Below, piece after piece: positions 12,568 to 26,590 of a DNA stretch of 64,000 bases. The notes beneath the pieces were generated by a model. It was not told the origin of the DNA and searched no databases. It worked only from the letters and a program-made list of their open reading frames with translations. The stretch is taken from NCBI GenBank assembly GCA_012932295.1, contig JAAONU010000019.1, positions 28,586,913 through 28,650,912 on the forward strand, read 5' to 3'. The stretch's first letter is position 1. Every line of letters starts with the position of its first letter. A program made the translations under genes and the position numbers. The stretch is from Cyclina sinensis. Its lineage: Eukaryota; Mollusca; Bivalvia; Venerida; Veneridae.

Positions 12568-13053
12568 AAAAATAAGGTGTGCTCGTTCAGTCTGAACCTC
12601 AACCAAGTATAAGATTACTTTAGCTTAGGTAGATTGTAGTTTAAAATTTAGTCTAATAGTGTATACGGTAGGCCTTAATCACGTAAAAATTAAGTTTTTT
12701 TTCTTTTTTGTATTTCTCCTCATTGTCTTGGATACTAGACTGACTCATGCCTAAGATACTATTAGTGTGAACTTATTGTCGTTTAAATTTTTGAATCGGG
12801 AAAAAAGATGGGTTCCATTTTGTTTTTCTGTAAACAAAACAATGAGAATGAGTATCCAATCAGAAGTCGAGAAAGTGTCGAGGCTCTTTAGGGAAAAGCA
12901 TTGCTCACGGTATATATAGGTTTTGCTCGCGGTATATACGGCATAGTATACGGATGGTCTTATACAATCAGATATCGTCAAATTTATCTGCGGTATTATA
13001 AACTATGTTATTCTGCCGTTATTACGATTAAGTTTTATTACGTTCACGTCGTA

Positions 13054-14054
13054 AGGTAAACTTGTTCTGACCGTATATCAGAAGTCTGTGTTATCAAAGA
13101 AGCAGCATCAAAATGGATAACGACCTAAAGGCGGATTAGCGAGCTTAAATTTTGCGTGGAACTTTGAAAAACCCCTGTGGAAACAAAAAAGATGTTAGAA
13201 ATGCCACAGAGCGGAATATGCGCTTCCCGGGCACTCGTTTATCGGTGGCACGGATGGTTTGTGGTTTGTGTTGGTGGCGGGAGACCGACGATCATCAACG
13301 ATTCACTGACGTCCGAAGTCGTTACCGCCCTAGGAAGTGATGCTCGCCTGAGGGATATTGCAGACGAGTTTGACATCGGCGTCGCTACAGCACTAAAGAT
13401 ACTAACTGAAAAGTTAAACATGGAACGTTTATGTGCATGCTGGTTTCCCAGACTACTCACGAAAAGCGACCAACAACGGAGAGTTGCAACATGACTTTTT
13501 TGAAGCGATGGAAAGCCGGTGGTGAAAGGTTCTTGAATAGAATTACTTGCGATGAAACCTGGTTCTACTATTACGATCCAAAAACTAAGCATCAATCAAG
13601 TTTTTGGACTGTTAGGGGAACATCTCCCCCAAAGAAGGCGAGGGTCTGAAAGTCAGCCGGAAAGAACATGTGTATCATGTTCATTGGCCGAAGCGGCATT
13701 CTCCTGACACACTTCGTTCCTGACGAGCAAACGGTGAATTCAGCCTATTACTCAAAGGTAAGTGAATATTTTATTTTGTTATGCGTTAATAAAGATATTT
13801 AAAAAATATAAATCATAATTATTTCCCGCCACATCTCGTAAAATTTATTTCATGAAATAATAATTCCGTCGCACTATTGTTTCAGGCGAGGTTGTGTATA
13901 TCCGACGGGTTCTGACGCTGATTTAGAAATTTTTGGTATTTTGCATGTATAAAGAAATAAAGTAAATGTAATCAGTGATTTAATATTTAATTTGTAAGTG
14001 CTCATGTTTTTATACTATAAACTTTGTCTCAATAATTTCTGAACACCCCTCGTA
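13054..14054 (+). mobile_element. Dead mariner element (copy 2)
   Basis: Same sequence as at 3295-4295 with the same stops, frameshifts and missing 3' catalytic part. The insertion and its decay therefore came before the tandem amplification. Confidence 0.85.
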
Positions 14055-15198
14055 CACATGCACACTGCGTAAAGGCATACAATCCATGCCAAAACGACCA
14101 AAGCACTTATAACAGACAAAACTTCACAAAATAATTGGTACAAATCTGAGCATATAAGTTTAACAAATTACGCAATAACGCTTGAGATTCAAGAAACGTA
14201 ACTTAAACTATACTATATAATGTCCACGTAATAAGACGTGTAATGTTACAACTACAAATAAGCACAAAACGTAAAAATGCAAGAAATGAATGTCAGAAGG
14301 ATCCATGTAATTTGTACACTAAAACTGTTCAATAGAAAATGCATGGGTTCGATTAAATAACCTTAGTTACAATATGAACGAAAGCATTTCACTACAGTTA
14401 AATGCTATTTCATAATTTTTGAAAGCGGAGTCCTGCGAATCGCGTCCCATCTATCAATTTTCGATAATCATTTCATTTATTTTATTTTATTTTTAGTTTG
14501 GTAGCAGAAGTAGTAGTAGCAGTAGTAGCAGCCGCAGAGTCAATGATCGAGGCAATGTTGTTGTGGTATTGAGGAAAAGATTGCCCCTGAATATTTAGTA
14601 TATATGTTTTTCTGTAATGGCCTTAAAATTGATAGAAATGATACAACAATTTTCCAGAAGACAGACACTAATTAATAGTTGGGAGATAAAGAACTTCGAT
14701 ATATCATTGCGCGACGAAAAATAATAATAATAGATACATCACGGAAGGGACGCAGGGGATAGGCGAACCTTACTGATGCATCATAGTTATGCTACAGACT
14801 GAAACAAAATTTTATACAACAAAATAATCTCCACAATGCATACAAATATTTTTTGCGTTATAAAACAACCCACTTTCTGTTAAAATGTTTGGATAAAGTT
14901 TCAGAGGATAAATTGTGATTTTGCATATTATTACCGGTAATTGTAAAGCCGTATTCACATTTCTCTGTATATTCTTCCTGGTTTACAATATCTCCCGTCA
15001 GATCTTCGCCATTTCAGATTTTATTCCTAGCAGGTGTCTTGTTTCTAATTCAATAGTGTATTCTTAAGTTGAAATACTCAAGTTTCAGCAAAAGCAGCAA
15101 AAGTTTCACACTATATTATGAAAAGTATAAAAAGGATTAAATTATTCATTTTGTATACATGTAGTTTGATTCAGCAATGCAAGCTGTTTTATCGGGTA

Positions 15199-15574
15199 GG
15201 TCTCGCCACGAGGTCACAGAAAGCATGCACACCTAGTTTTTCTGGGTTTTTTAGTGGGAGCAGAGACACATTATTGTCCTTATACACGATGGACGATAAT
15301 GCGCGTCCACACAGGGCCGGGGGGGGGGGGGTCCAGCACTATCTGCAGAAGGAGAGTATTGAGCGCCTTGACTGGCAAGCTCGATCACCTGACATAAATA
15401 CAACTGAGCACCTGTGGAATGAGCTGTAGGTACGGATATCAGCTTGCCAGATGCAACCTAGAAGCATGCAGGAGCTTGAGGCCATGTTGGTGCAAGAATG
15501 TGAAAATTTGGAAAACAAGTTGCGTTTCCAAAAATCTTGGATATAGGGGGTCTTCCTCTTTTCTGACACATAAC
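15199..15574 (+). mobile_element. Tc1-like transposase remnant (copy 2)
   Basis: Same sequence as at 5440-5815, including the 13-G run and the stop after EHLWNEL. Confidence 0.85.
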
Positions 15575-15729
15575 TAATGCAAAATTAGTAAAAACATTAA
15601 ATTTGTCCTTCAGTCAAAGTGATTAAACATGTAATTGACATTTAAAATCATTTGTACGATGGTAATCAAATCATTGCCGAAAATATTCACACTAAGACAT
15701 TTGATGCTTAGCAAAAGTTGAGTAGTATA

Positions 15730-16831
15730 CAGTATAACCTGCCCTAACGGTCACCTTATATCGGCGTTCACCTGGTGTCAACGGTCATTTCGTGACGCTC
15801 TCGTCGAAAATCCTTCTAAATAACACGTTCATTAAACGGTCACTTTACGTCTGCGGCCAGCGGACACACTAATTGCATCCAATTTGCCAAAAATCGACCC
15901 AATTTAGCGGTCACGTATCGTCTGCTCAAGGTGTGAATATATTTTGACAACCTCTAAGGCAAACACGTGACACCACACAGTGCGTGTTATTTCGGCGACT
16001 ATTTGTTACGCATTATAATGTGTTTCAATTTTAACTATTTTAATTACAAAAATGACAATAGACCCTCACAGTAAACGGTCGATTTAACCTTTGATCTGAT
16101 CAGGTGGTGAGAAGTTTGTTTTATAATTTCAAAAGGTATTGATTTCAGCGGTCAACAGAAATTAAGATCAATATAAGCACCTAAGAAACATGCTTTTTAA
16201 TTGAACTTTAATTTAAATGTGTCACTGTGTAAAAGAAAACGAAGCTAAGTAATACTATGCTTTATTCTATATCTCGGCTCGATAGAAGAGTACCTTCTTG
16301 TACGAATCATCCCGATTACGCGGAAGGGAAATAACTCTTAACCATGTAATGAATCAATTTTCGCGATTCGCCTTGAATTCAAATCAATATTAATTTCTGT
16401 CTTTTAAGAATGTTTTGTTACTTTCAAAGATAAAATGTAAACTTAGAACAAAGAAATTTTCAAATATGCCGTTATTGAGTCAGCACTTAAGAAACAAATG
16501 TTTTTACTTTCTTGGAGAAAAGCTGAGACCGCTCGTGTCGCGATTAGAAAGTCAGTGATAATATTGATAACATCTAAAAGAATTTAAATGATTGCAAGAT
16601 ACTAAATGTATTGTATTTTGAACTTGAATTATCATATTAAAACGGTAATAAAGATAAATTTGTATACAACAATACAATACAACAATTGATAAAGTGTTAT
16701 AATTCTGTGTTAAATGTAACCACTAGTACTAAAGAAAGCCAACCAACATTATCCCCTAAATAGGCGGTCACCTTGCTTAAGCAGCCAAAATTGCCATTTC
16801 CCTTGGCTGGCTGCTTAAGTTAGTTGGACTG
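15730..16831. mobile_element. pogo/Tigger-like element (copy 2)
   Basis: Same as 5971-7072, in the second unit. Confidence 0.6.
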
Positions 16832-17920
16832 TATTTGTACTTTTTCTAAATTGAAAACTTGGCTTTCCTCCTGACATTATTACTTTATGCTAGTTTTATC
16901 TCATTTTCATATTTTTTCTTTATGACATTGGAAATAGTGTGGCTCTAAACGCAAATATTTAAATTATGTTTTTGTTAGATGCCCTGTTTTTCTATACAAT
17001 GGACCACAAGCAATGAATTTTCTCCGACCTAGACCTAGGCAGTTTTACTACACTAGCGGAGGATTAGAGTGTGGCATAGAGTGTTATATCATTATAGCAC
17101 TTCGAAGTTGTGAAACTCGAGTTCAGCCATACATAAAATTCACACTTAACAAGTTTGATACTTGTTTCGAATAAATCAAGACTAAATTTCTTCCGAAAAC
17201 AAGGATTTGTCTGTCTTACCTAATGACCTAAGATATCTGTTTGTACGTCTTTAAAAGGTTCTGCACAGTATCATTTGGTCGCTTTACTAACTAATTATTT
17301 TTTTCAGATTATCCAAGCAAACGTTTTTGAAATATTAACGTCAATACATCTACATGTAAACAAGTTTGCATATCTTGACTGACATTTGGGTGAATTTTAT
17401 TTTAATATTTGTGTTAAAATATGTTTTAATTGCATTTCACTGTATCCAATTTTCTTATACTAGATAAAAAATAGCACTTACCTCTAAAAATGTTTAAATG
17501 TATGTATGTATGTATAAGATATATCGCTTTTATATAATATTCCGACCTTTGACAGATTGTAATGGGCCAGCAACTTCTTCCGTAATTAAGTCTTGTGAAA
17601 CCTGCGCGCGTTTAATTTGTAGTAAATATGAAAAGGTAAAGGGCAGGTTACTGAACAGAGAAGATAAACAAGTATTAGTGACAAGGAAGTCTGAACAATG
17701 ACTCTACCTTGGTTCATTTTTGAATTATCTCCATTACCTTTATGTTGAAATCATATCTTAAAAGCAATTGAAGGAATTGATATGATACTATTACATGGGT
17801 ACAGTGACAAAGAACAGTCTTCATACATTTTAACTTTCGCTTCTGACAGTACTCTCTGTGCTTTGATTTTCAATAAAAGGCTCAGGCATGTATGAAGTGT
17901 ATAGATTTTTTTTCTGTTTG

Positions 17921-18035
17921 AGATCGAACATTTATTTCACTCGAGAGCATCAGATTTTTTACATTTTTACTCGTGGCTACGCCACTCGTGAAAACATTTA
18001 ATCTGATGCTCACTCGTGAAATAAATGTTCGATCT
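17921..18035. repeat. 115-bp near-perfect hairpin (copy 2)
   Basis: Identical to 8162-8276. There is no third copy because this part of the unit lies beyond the right end of the array. Confidence 0.8.
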
Positions 18036-19532
18036 GACATAGAAAAAATATCCTTTATCAAATACATCACTTACAATGTATTGTTGCATATGATGGGACG
18101 TAATCAGTCAAAGATAACTTTGCAATAAATAATCTAAAAATATTATTATTCAGATGTATATATGTAAAGGAGAAGTATTTCAATATACGCTTGAATGAAG
18201 GAAATGAAGCCGAGGACCTATAATGTTTGGCGATGATTATAAAATGTGTAACATTTTATCAGGCTGCTTCCTGAGTGTTTTAGGACTGCCGATGTGGCTA
18301 CATTTCTATGGGAACACTTAACCATTTCGAATGTATTTCCTGAAATTGATCAAATGTTGTTGTCTTTAAAAAACTGATTAAGGATGAAGCAGATAACATC
18401 AGAGCGACAGGTCGAAACCAACAGCAAAAAAAACCAGAATATACTCGGATGTTTAACATGCAGTTATTTTTAACTAAACAGCAAATATATAATAAAACAT
18501 TTGTTATATGAAACGATCTTACATAAAGGTATAGGCTATATATAGAAATGCAAACAGTCTTGTGAAAATTGAGGAACAGTACTGAAGTAGTTATGATACT
18601 GAGGAGTCTGGCATTCCTTCTTCGAATGTTACATGTGTATCTGTACATCTGAAATTACTCACCTTTTATTGACATGTTTTATACTCAAGCTTTATTTTGA
18701 AGTTGACGATAACACCTTTCTGAGAACAGAGTTATTGTATTCTCCAGCGTTGTTTTTCTCAGTGTTACGCGTCTGCTATAAATAATTGATATTTAAAGAT
18801 GACTAAATAATAGGTAAAAGAAAAATTATAAGCTGCGTGCAGTGTTTGGCTATCGAAAAACTTATATGCATTTCTTGACACTGTTAAAGCTAGGTGTATC
18901 ATTAAGATCTTTTTATCGTATCAGTCAACTGTTACCGACATTATTTCTACGTTAAACAGTGCGAGAAGAAAGAATAACGATCACTGACAAGCTGAATGGA
19001 AAATTTGCACTATCATTATTACACCAGATTGCATACTTGCGCAATGTTTGACTGTTTTCGGCAAACTACGTCTGGTAAATAAAATTCGAAACTACAACTG
19101 GTCGGAAATAATTGCTAGTTATGTCCCTTCGCTTTGATAACGCCATTTATCATGTACTGTGCGCTGTCTCCAGATACTTCAGTTTCAATGGCTTGCTGGC
19201 CATTATAATGATTTTACTATACTACAAGAAATTCATACATCTATACAGTCATTATTTACATGAACACATCAGCCCTTCAATTAAAAGAAATCATTGCCAA
19301 TGAGATATTCGCCAATGAAATGAAAATGTACACGCTTGTCATTTCCTAGGGATTTGTAGAAAGGGCGTCAGGGAGTTTTGACGAAATACTGTTGAGAATG
19401 GCATGCAGGTCAATCAATGTGCAGAATCATGGTAGAGATCATTGCATTTTTCTGGGCATATCCCAGTGGTTAGTGCACCCATCGGACACGTGTATATACC
19501 AAATGTTGAAAGTGCAGTACTACTACTTGACT

Positions 19533-19723
19533 GCCCGATGAGCTCAGTTCACAGATCGCCTAACTTACAAGAAGGGACTCGTAGGTTTGAGTCATGTATC
19601 GGGTCTTAACATATTTCTCCTCAAGTCAAAAACTTCAGATGTTTAGACTGTCAGACTACACAATTGGTAGAATTCCTGATTTGCAAGCAAGAGGTCACAG
19701 GTTCGAGTTCTGCTTCAGGTCTG
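19533..19723 (+). repeat. Tandem pair of tRNA-Ala-like sequences (copy 3)
   Basis: Same sequence as the pair at 452-642, in the third array unit. Confidence 0.6.
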
Positions 19724-20565
19724 AACGATTTTTCTCCTATCAAATGTGTAAGGTTCGTGATTTGACCAATACTTTTAAGGAGCATGTAAACTTTTGTCCT
19801 GCAAGAAGAGGGGCACCTTGTTTTCATGTGTTATCCTCCTTTTAAAAAGGACTATTAGTGTGGCAGCGTTGTGATTTTATCCCACTTATAAAAGTTCTAT
19901 GAATATTCATACTTCTGTCATGAAAAACGAAAACTGGTTCTTATTTTACAGAATGGAGTTACGCACGAAGTTACGTCATCATTGTAAATCGCCGTAGTTA
20001 TGGGAGGATCGGTTCTTTCCTCTTAAGAAGAAAGCGAGATTTTTTTTCGGACGAAACTATTTTGTCTTATTTGCGCACAAATAGTTTTTTAAAAAAATAA
20101 TTACTTACTACTTATACAATCTATTTGATGTCATGCCAACATCAAATTATTCTCAGAGTGCCTGTGATCGGTACAGAAAATAGTAAATCAGTCAAATTAA
20201 ATTGTACGATGCTTGTTCGGAAATTATTAAGTACATTTTGAACAGGCTATACGAGGCCGTTTACCCAGCCAAGAGTCTGTAGAACGAATTTATAATACCG
20301 CAGATTAGTTTAAAAACAGAACCTGGTCTACTTTATACATAGAATTTGAGCATTTTCTTTAATGTTTGTACTACCCTAATGTGCCTCCCTCACATCTTTC
20401 TTTCGTTTTCTTCCGTGACATTTTGGGCAGAAACCGAAATTGTTTTTGTTCACAAATAATTTGTTTTTGATTTTGACAGATATTTCAGTATCTTATCGTC
20501 AGTGTTTCTAAAAACAATTTTATACATATTGCTATCTTTCGTTAAAAATTCGACGTAATCAAATT

Positions 20566-22326
20566 GAAACGATCTCTTTGACAAATTTCAAGGTTATTTG
20601 TACTGAAAATGTTACCTCTAGAGTGTTAACAAGGTTTTTCCATATTTGGGCTCTATCACCTAGTTTTTTAACCTAGATGTCCCATATTCGAACTTGAGCT
20701 AGAAATTTTCAAAACAGTCTCTCTGACAAATGATTGGACTGAAAAGGTAGCTTCTAGAGTGTTAACAAGGTTTTTCGATTTTAGGCTCTGTGACCTAGTT
20801 TTTGACTCCAGATAACCCATATCCAAACTTTAGCTACAAAACATCAAAACAACCTTTCTGACAAATTTCCAGGACATTTGGACTGAAAATGTAGCCTCAA
20901 GAGTGTTAACAAAGTTTTTCGATATTTGGGCTCTGTGACCTAGATGTTTCGACTCCAGATGACCAATATTCAAACTTGACCTAGAAACCATAGAATTAAG
21001 CTTTCTGACAAATTTCCAAGTTATTTGGAATTAAAATGTTACCTCTAGAGTGTTAACAAGGTTTTTCCATATTTGGGCTCTGTGACTTAGTTTTTGACCC
21101 AAGATGACCCATACTCCAACTTGACCTAGAAGTCATTAAGAAGACCTGTCTGACAAATTTCCAGGATATTCGAACTGAAAATGTAACCTCTGGAGTGTTA
21201 AAAGGTTTTTTACATATTTGGACCATGTGACCTAGTTTTTGAACCCAGATGACCCATATCCAAATCTGAGCTAGAAATCATTGAAACAACCTTTCTGACA
21301 AATTTCCAGGACATTTGGACTGAAAATGTAATCTCTAGAGCATTAAGAAGGTTTTTCTACTTTCGAGCTCTTTGACCTACTTTTTGACCCCAGAAAACCT
21401 ATATTCATCATTGAGCTAGAAATCATTGATAGAACCTTTCTGACAAATTTCCAGGTTATTTGGACTGAAAATGCTACCTTTAGAATGTTAAAAAGGTTTT
21501 TCCATATTTGGACTCTGTGACCTAGTTTGTGACCACAGATGTTACACAGATATTAACAGAGATGTTCACAGATATTCGAACTTGGTCTACAAATCCTCAA
21601 GGCAACCTTTCTGACAAATTTCCAGATTATTTGGGCTGAAATTTAACCTCTAGAGTGTTAACAAGATGTTTCTATTTTTAAGCTCTATGACCTAGTTTTT
21701 AAACCCAGATGACCCATATTCAAACTTGAGCTAGAAATCATAGAAGCAACTTTCCTGACAAATTTCCAGATTATTTGGTCTAAAAATGTTACCTGTAGAG
21801 TGTTAACAAGGTTTTTCAATATTTGGGTTCTGTGACCTTGTTTTTGACCCCAGATATTCCATATTTGAACTTGACCTAGAAATCATCAAAGCAACCTTAC
21901 AGACAAATTTCCAGATTATTTGGACTTAAAATGTAACCTCTAGAGTGTTAACAAGGTTTTTCTATTTTTGGGCTCCGTGACCTAGTTTTTGAACCCAGAT
22001 GACCCATATTTGAACTTGAGCTAGAAATCATAGGTAGAACCTTTCTGACAAATTTCCAGGATATAAGGACTGAAAAAGTAGACTTTAGAGTTTTAACAAG
22101 GTTTTTCTATATTTGGGCTCTGTGACCTAGTTTTCCAACCCTGACAACCCATGTTCGAACTCGTCCGAGATATTAATAAGACAAACATCCTGACCAAGTT
22201 TCATGACAATTGAGGCAAAAATGTGACCACCAGAGTGTTAACAAACTAATTGTGGACGGACGGACGGACGACGGACAAAAGGTGATCAGGAAAGCTCACT
22301 CTGTCACTACGTGACAGGTGAGCTAA
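20566..22326 (+). mobile_element. Helitron-like repeat (copy 3)
   Basis: Same as copy 2, including the 437-bp segment. The terminal hairpin is at 22294-22323. Confidence 0.6.
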
Positions 22327-22812
22327 AAAAATAAGGTGTGCTCGTTCAGTCTGAACCTCAACCAAGTATAAGATTACTTTAGCTTAGGTAGATTGTAGTT
22401 TAAAATTTAGTCTAATAGTGTATACGGTAGGCCTTAATCACGTAAAAATTAAGTTTTTTTTCTTTTTTGTATTTCTCCTCATTGTCTTGGATACTAGACT
22501 GACTCATGCCTAAGATACTATTAGTGTGAACTTATTGTCGTTTAAATTTTTGAATCGGGAAAAAAGATGGGTTCCATTTTGTTTTTCTGTAAACAAAACA
22601 ATGAGAATGAGTATCCAATCAGAAGTCGAGAAAGTGTCGAGGCTCTTTAGGGAAAAGCATTGCTCACGGTATATATAGGTTTTGCTCGCGGTATATACGG
22701 CATAGTATACGGATGGTCTTATACAATCAGATATCGTCAAATTTATCTGCGGTATTATAAACTATGTTATTCTGCCGTTATTACGATTAAGTTTTATTAC
22801 GTTCACGTCGTA

Positions 22813-23813
22813 AGGTAAACTTGTTCTGACCGTATATCAGAAGTCTGTGTTATCAAAGAAGCAGCATCAAAATGGATAACGACCTAAAGGCGGATTAGCG
22901 AGCTTAAATTTTGCGTGGAACTTTGAAAAACCCCTGTGGAAACAAAAAAGATGTTAGAAATGCCACAGAGCGGAATATGCGCTTCCCGGGCACTCGTTTA
23001 TCGGTGGCACGGATGGTTTGTGGTTTGTGTTGGTGGCGGGAGACCGACGATCATCAACGATTCACTGACGTCCGAAGTCGTTACCGCCCTAGGAAGTGAT
23101 GCTCGCCTGAGGGATATTGCAGACGAGTTTGACATCGGCGTCGCTACAGCACTAAAGATACTAACTGAAAAGTTAAACATGGAACGTTTATGTGCATGCT
23201 GGTTTCCCAGACTACTCACGAAAAGCGACCAACAACGGAGAGTTGCAACATGACTTTTTTGAAGCGATGGAAAGCCGGTGGTGAAAGGTTCTTGAATAGA
23301 ATTACTTGCGATGAAACCTGGTTCTACTATTACGATCCAAAAACTAAGCATCAATCAAGTTTTTGGACTGTTAGGGGAACATCTCCCCCAAAGAAGGCGA
23401 GGGTCTGAAAGTCAGCCGGAAAGAACATGTGTATCATGTTCATTGGCCGAAGCGGCATTCTCCTGACACACTTCGTTCCTGACGAGCAAACGGTGAATTC
23501 AGCCTATTACTCAAAGGTAAGTGAATATTTTATTTTGTTATGCGTTAATAAAGATATTTAAAAAATATAAATCATAATTATTTCCCGCCACATCTCGTAA
23601 AATTTATTTCATGAAATAATAATTCCGTCGCACTATTGTTTCAGGCGAGGTTGTGTATATCCGACGGGTTCTGACGCTGATTTAGAAATTTTTGGTATTT
23701 TGCATGTATAAAGAAATAAAGTAAATGTAATCAGTGATTTAATATTTAATTTGTAAGTGCTCATGTTTTTATACTATAAACTTTGTCTCAATAATTTCTG
23801 AACACCCCTCGTA
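22813..23813 (+). mobile_element. Dead mariner element (copy 3)
   Basis: Same sequence as at 3295-4295, with the same inactivating changes. Confidence 0.85.
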
Positions 23814-24957
23814 CACATGCACACTGCGTAAAGGCATACAATCCATGCCAAAACGACCAAAGCACTTATAACAGACAAAACTTCACAAAATAATTGGTAC
23901 AAATCTGAGCATATAAGTTTAACAAATTACGCAATAACGCTTGAGATTCAAGAAACGTAACTTAAACTATACTATATAATGTCCACGTAATAAGACGTGT
24001 AATGTTACAACTACAAATAAGCACAAAACGTAAAAATGCAAGAAATGAATGTCAGAAGGATCCATGTAATTTGTACACTAAAACTGTTCAATAGAAAATG
24101 CATGGGTTCGATTAAATAACCTTAGTTACAATATGAACGAAAGCATTTCACTACAGTTAAATGCTATTTCATAATTTTTGAAAGCGGAGTCCTGCGAATC
24201 GCGTCCCATCTATCAATTTTCGATAATCATTTCATTTATTTTATTTTATTTTTAGTTTGGTAGCAGAAGTAGTAGTAGCAGTAGTAGCAGCCGCAGAGTC
24301 AATGATCGAGGCAATGTTGTTGTGGTATTGAGGAAAAGATTGCCCCTGAATATTTAGTATATATGTTTTTCTGTAATGGCCTTAAAATTGATAGAAATGA
24401 TACAACAATTTTCCAGAAGACAGACACTAATTAATAGTTGGGAGATAAAGAACTTCGATATATCATTGCGCGACGAAAAATAATAATAATAGATACATCA
24501 CGGAAGGGACGCAGGGGATAGGCGAACCTTACTGATGCATCATAGTTATGCTACAGACTGAAACAAAATTTTATACAACAAAATAATCTCCACAATGCAT
24601 ACAAATATTTTTTGCGTTATAAAACAACCCACTTTCTGTTAAAATGTTTGGATAAAGTTTCAGAGGATAAATTGTGATTTTGCATATTATTACCGGTAAT
24701 TGTAAAGCCGTATTCACATTTCTCTGTATATTCTTCCTGGTTTACAATATCTCCCGTCAGATCTTCGCCATTTCAGATTTTATTCCTAGCAGGTGTCTTG
24801 TTTCTAATTCAATAGTGTATTCTTAAGTTGAAATACTCAAGTTTCAGCAAAAGCAGCAAAAGTTTCACACTATATTATGAAAAGTATAAAAAGGATTAAA
24901 TTATTCATTTTGTATACATGTAGTTTGATTCAGCAATGCAAGCTGTTTTATCGGGTA

Positions 24958-25332
24958 GGTCTCGCCACGAGGTCACAGAAAGCATGCACACCTAGTTTTT
25001 CTGGGTTTTTTAGTGGGAGCAGAGACACATTATTGTCCTTATACACGATGGACGATAATGCGCGTCCACACAGGGCCGGGGGGGGGGGGTCCAGCACTAT
25101 CTGCAGAAGGAGAGTATTGAGCGCCTTGACTGGCAAGCTCGATCACCTGACATAAATACAACTGAGCACCTGTGGAATGAGCTGTAGGTACGGATATCAG
25201 CTTGCCAGATGCAACCTAGAAGCATGCAGGAGCTTGAGGCCATGTTGGTGCAAGAATGTGAAAATTTGGAAAACAAGTTGCGTTTCCAAAAATCTTGGAT
25301 ATAGGGGGTCTTCCTCTTTTCTGACACATAAC
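24958..25332 (+). mobile_element. Tc1-like transposase remnant (copy 3, G run shortened)
   Basis: Same remnant, but the G run at 25079-25090 has 12 bases instead of 13. This shifts the frame between DNARPH and the downstream 'EHLWNEL' part. A run this long is also a common place for sequencing error. Confidence 0.85.
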
Positions 25333-25487
25333 TAATGCAAAATTAGTAAAAACATTAAATTTGTCCTTCAGTCAAAGTGATTAAACATGTAATTGACATT
25401 TAAAATCATTTGTACGATGGTAATCAAATCATTGCCGAAAATATTCACACTAAGACATTTGATGCTTAGCAAAAGTTGAGTAGTATA

Positions 25488-26590
25488 CAGTATAACCTGC
25501 CCTAACGGTCACCTTATATCGGCGTTCACCTGGTGTCAACGGTCATTTCGTGACGCTCTCGTCGAAAATCCTTCTAAATAACACGTTCATTAAACGGTCA
25601 CTTTACGTCTGCGGCCAGCGGACACACTAATTGCATCCAATTTGCCAAAAATCGACCCAATTTAGCGGTCACGTATCGTCTGCTCAAGGTGTGAATATAT
25701 TTTGACAACCTCTAAGGCAAACACGTGACACCACACAGTGCGTGTTATTTCGGCGACTATTTGTTACGCATTATAATGTGTTTCAATTTTAACTATTTTA
25801 ATTACAAAAATGACAATAGACCCTCACAGTAAACGGTCGATTTAACCTTTGATCTGATCAGGTGGTGAGAAGTTTGTTTTATAATTTCAAAAGGTATTGA
25901 TTTCAGCGGTCAACAGAAATTAAGATCAATATAAGCACCTAAGAAACATGCTTTTTAATTGAACTTTAATTTAAATGTGTCACTGTGTAAAAGAAAACGA
26001 AGCTAAGTAATACTATGCTTTATTCTATATCTCGGCTCGATAGAAGAGTACCTTCTTGTACGAATCATCCCGATTACGCGGAAGGGAAATAACTCTTAAC
26101 CATGTAATGAATCAATTTTCGCGATTCGCCTTGAATTCAAATCAATATTAATTTCTGTCTTTTAAGAATGTTTTGTTACTTTCAAAGATAAAATGTAAAC
26201 TTAGAACAAAGAAATTTTCAAATATGCCGTTATTGAGTCAGCACTTAAGAAACAAATGTTTTTACTTTCTTGGAGAAAAGCTGAGACCGCTCGTGTCGCG
26301 ATTAGAAAGTCAGTGATAATATTGATAACATCTAAAAGAATTTAAATGATTGCAAGATACTAAATGTATTGTATTTTGAACTTGAATTATCATATTAAAA
26401 CGGTAATAAAGATAAATTTGTATACAACAATACAATACAACAATTGATAAAGTGTTATAATTCTGTGTTAAATGTAACCACTAGTACTAAAGAAAGCCAA
26501 CCAACATTACCCCCTAAATAGACGGTCACCTTGCTTAAGCAGCCAAAATTGCCATTTCCCTTGGCTGGCTGCTTAAGTTAGGTTGGACTG
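25488..26590. mobile_element. pogo/Tigger-like element (copy 3)
   Basis: Same as 5971-7072, but the last ~80 bases already belong to the diverged end of copy 3, with one inserted G near the right terminus. Confidence 0.6.

Larger units (their letters stand above)
7920..17678. repeat. Tandem 9.76-kb unit, copy 2 (complete)
   Basis: This is the only complete unit with identical sequence on both sides, 9759 bp long. It begins at the point where copy 3 loses homology to its right flank. Where I compared it with copies 1 and 3 by eye, apart from the last ~0.9 kb of copy 3, it looked identical except for the 437-bp difference and a one-base change in a G run (13 G here and in copy 1, 12 in copy 3). 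Such identity fits a very recent amplification, ongoing homogenisation, or an assembly artefact. Confidence 0.95.
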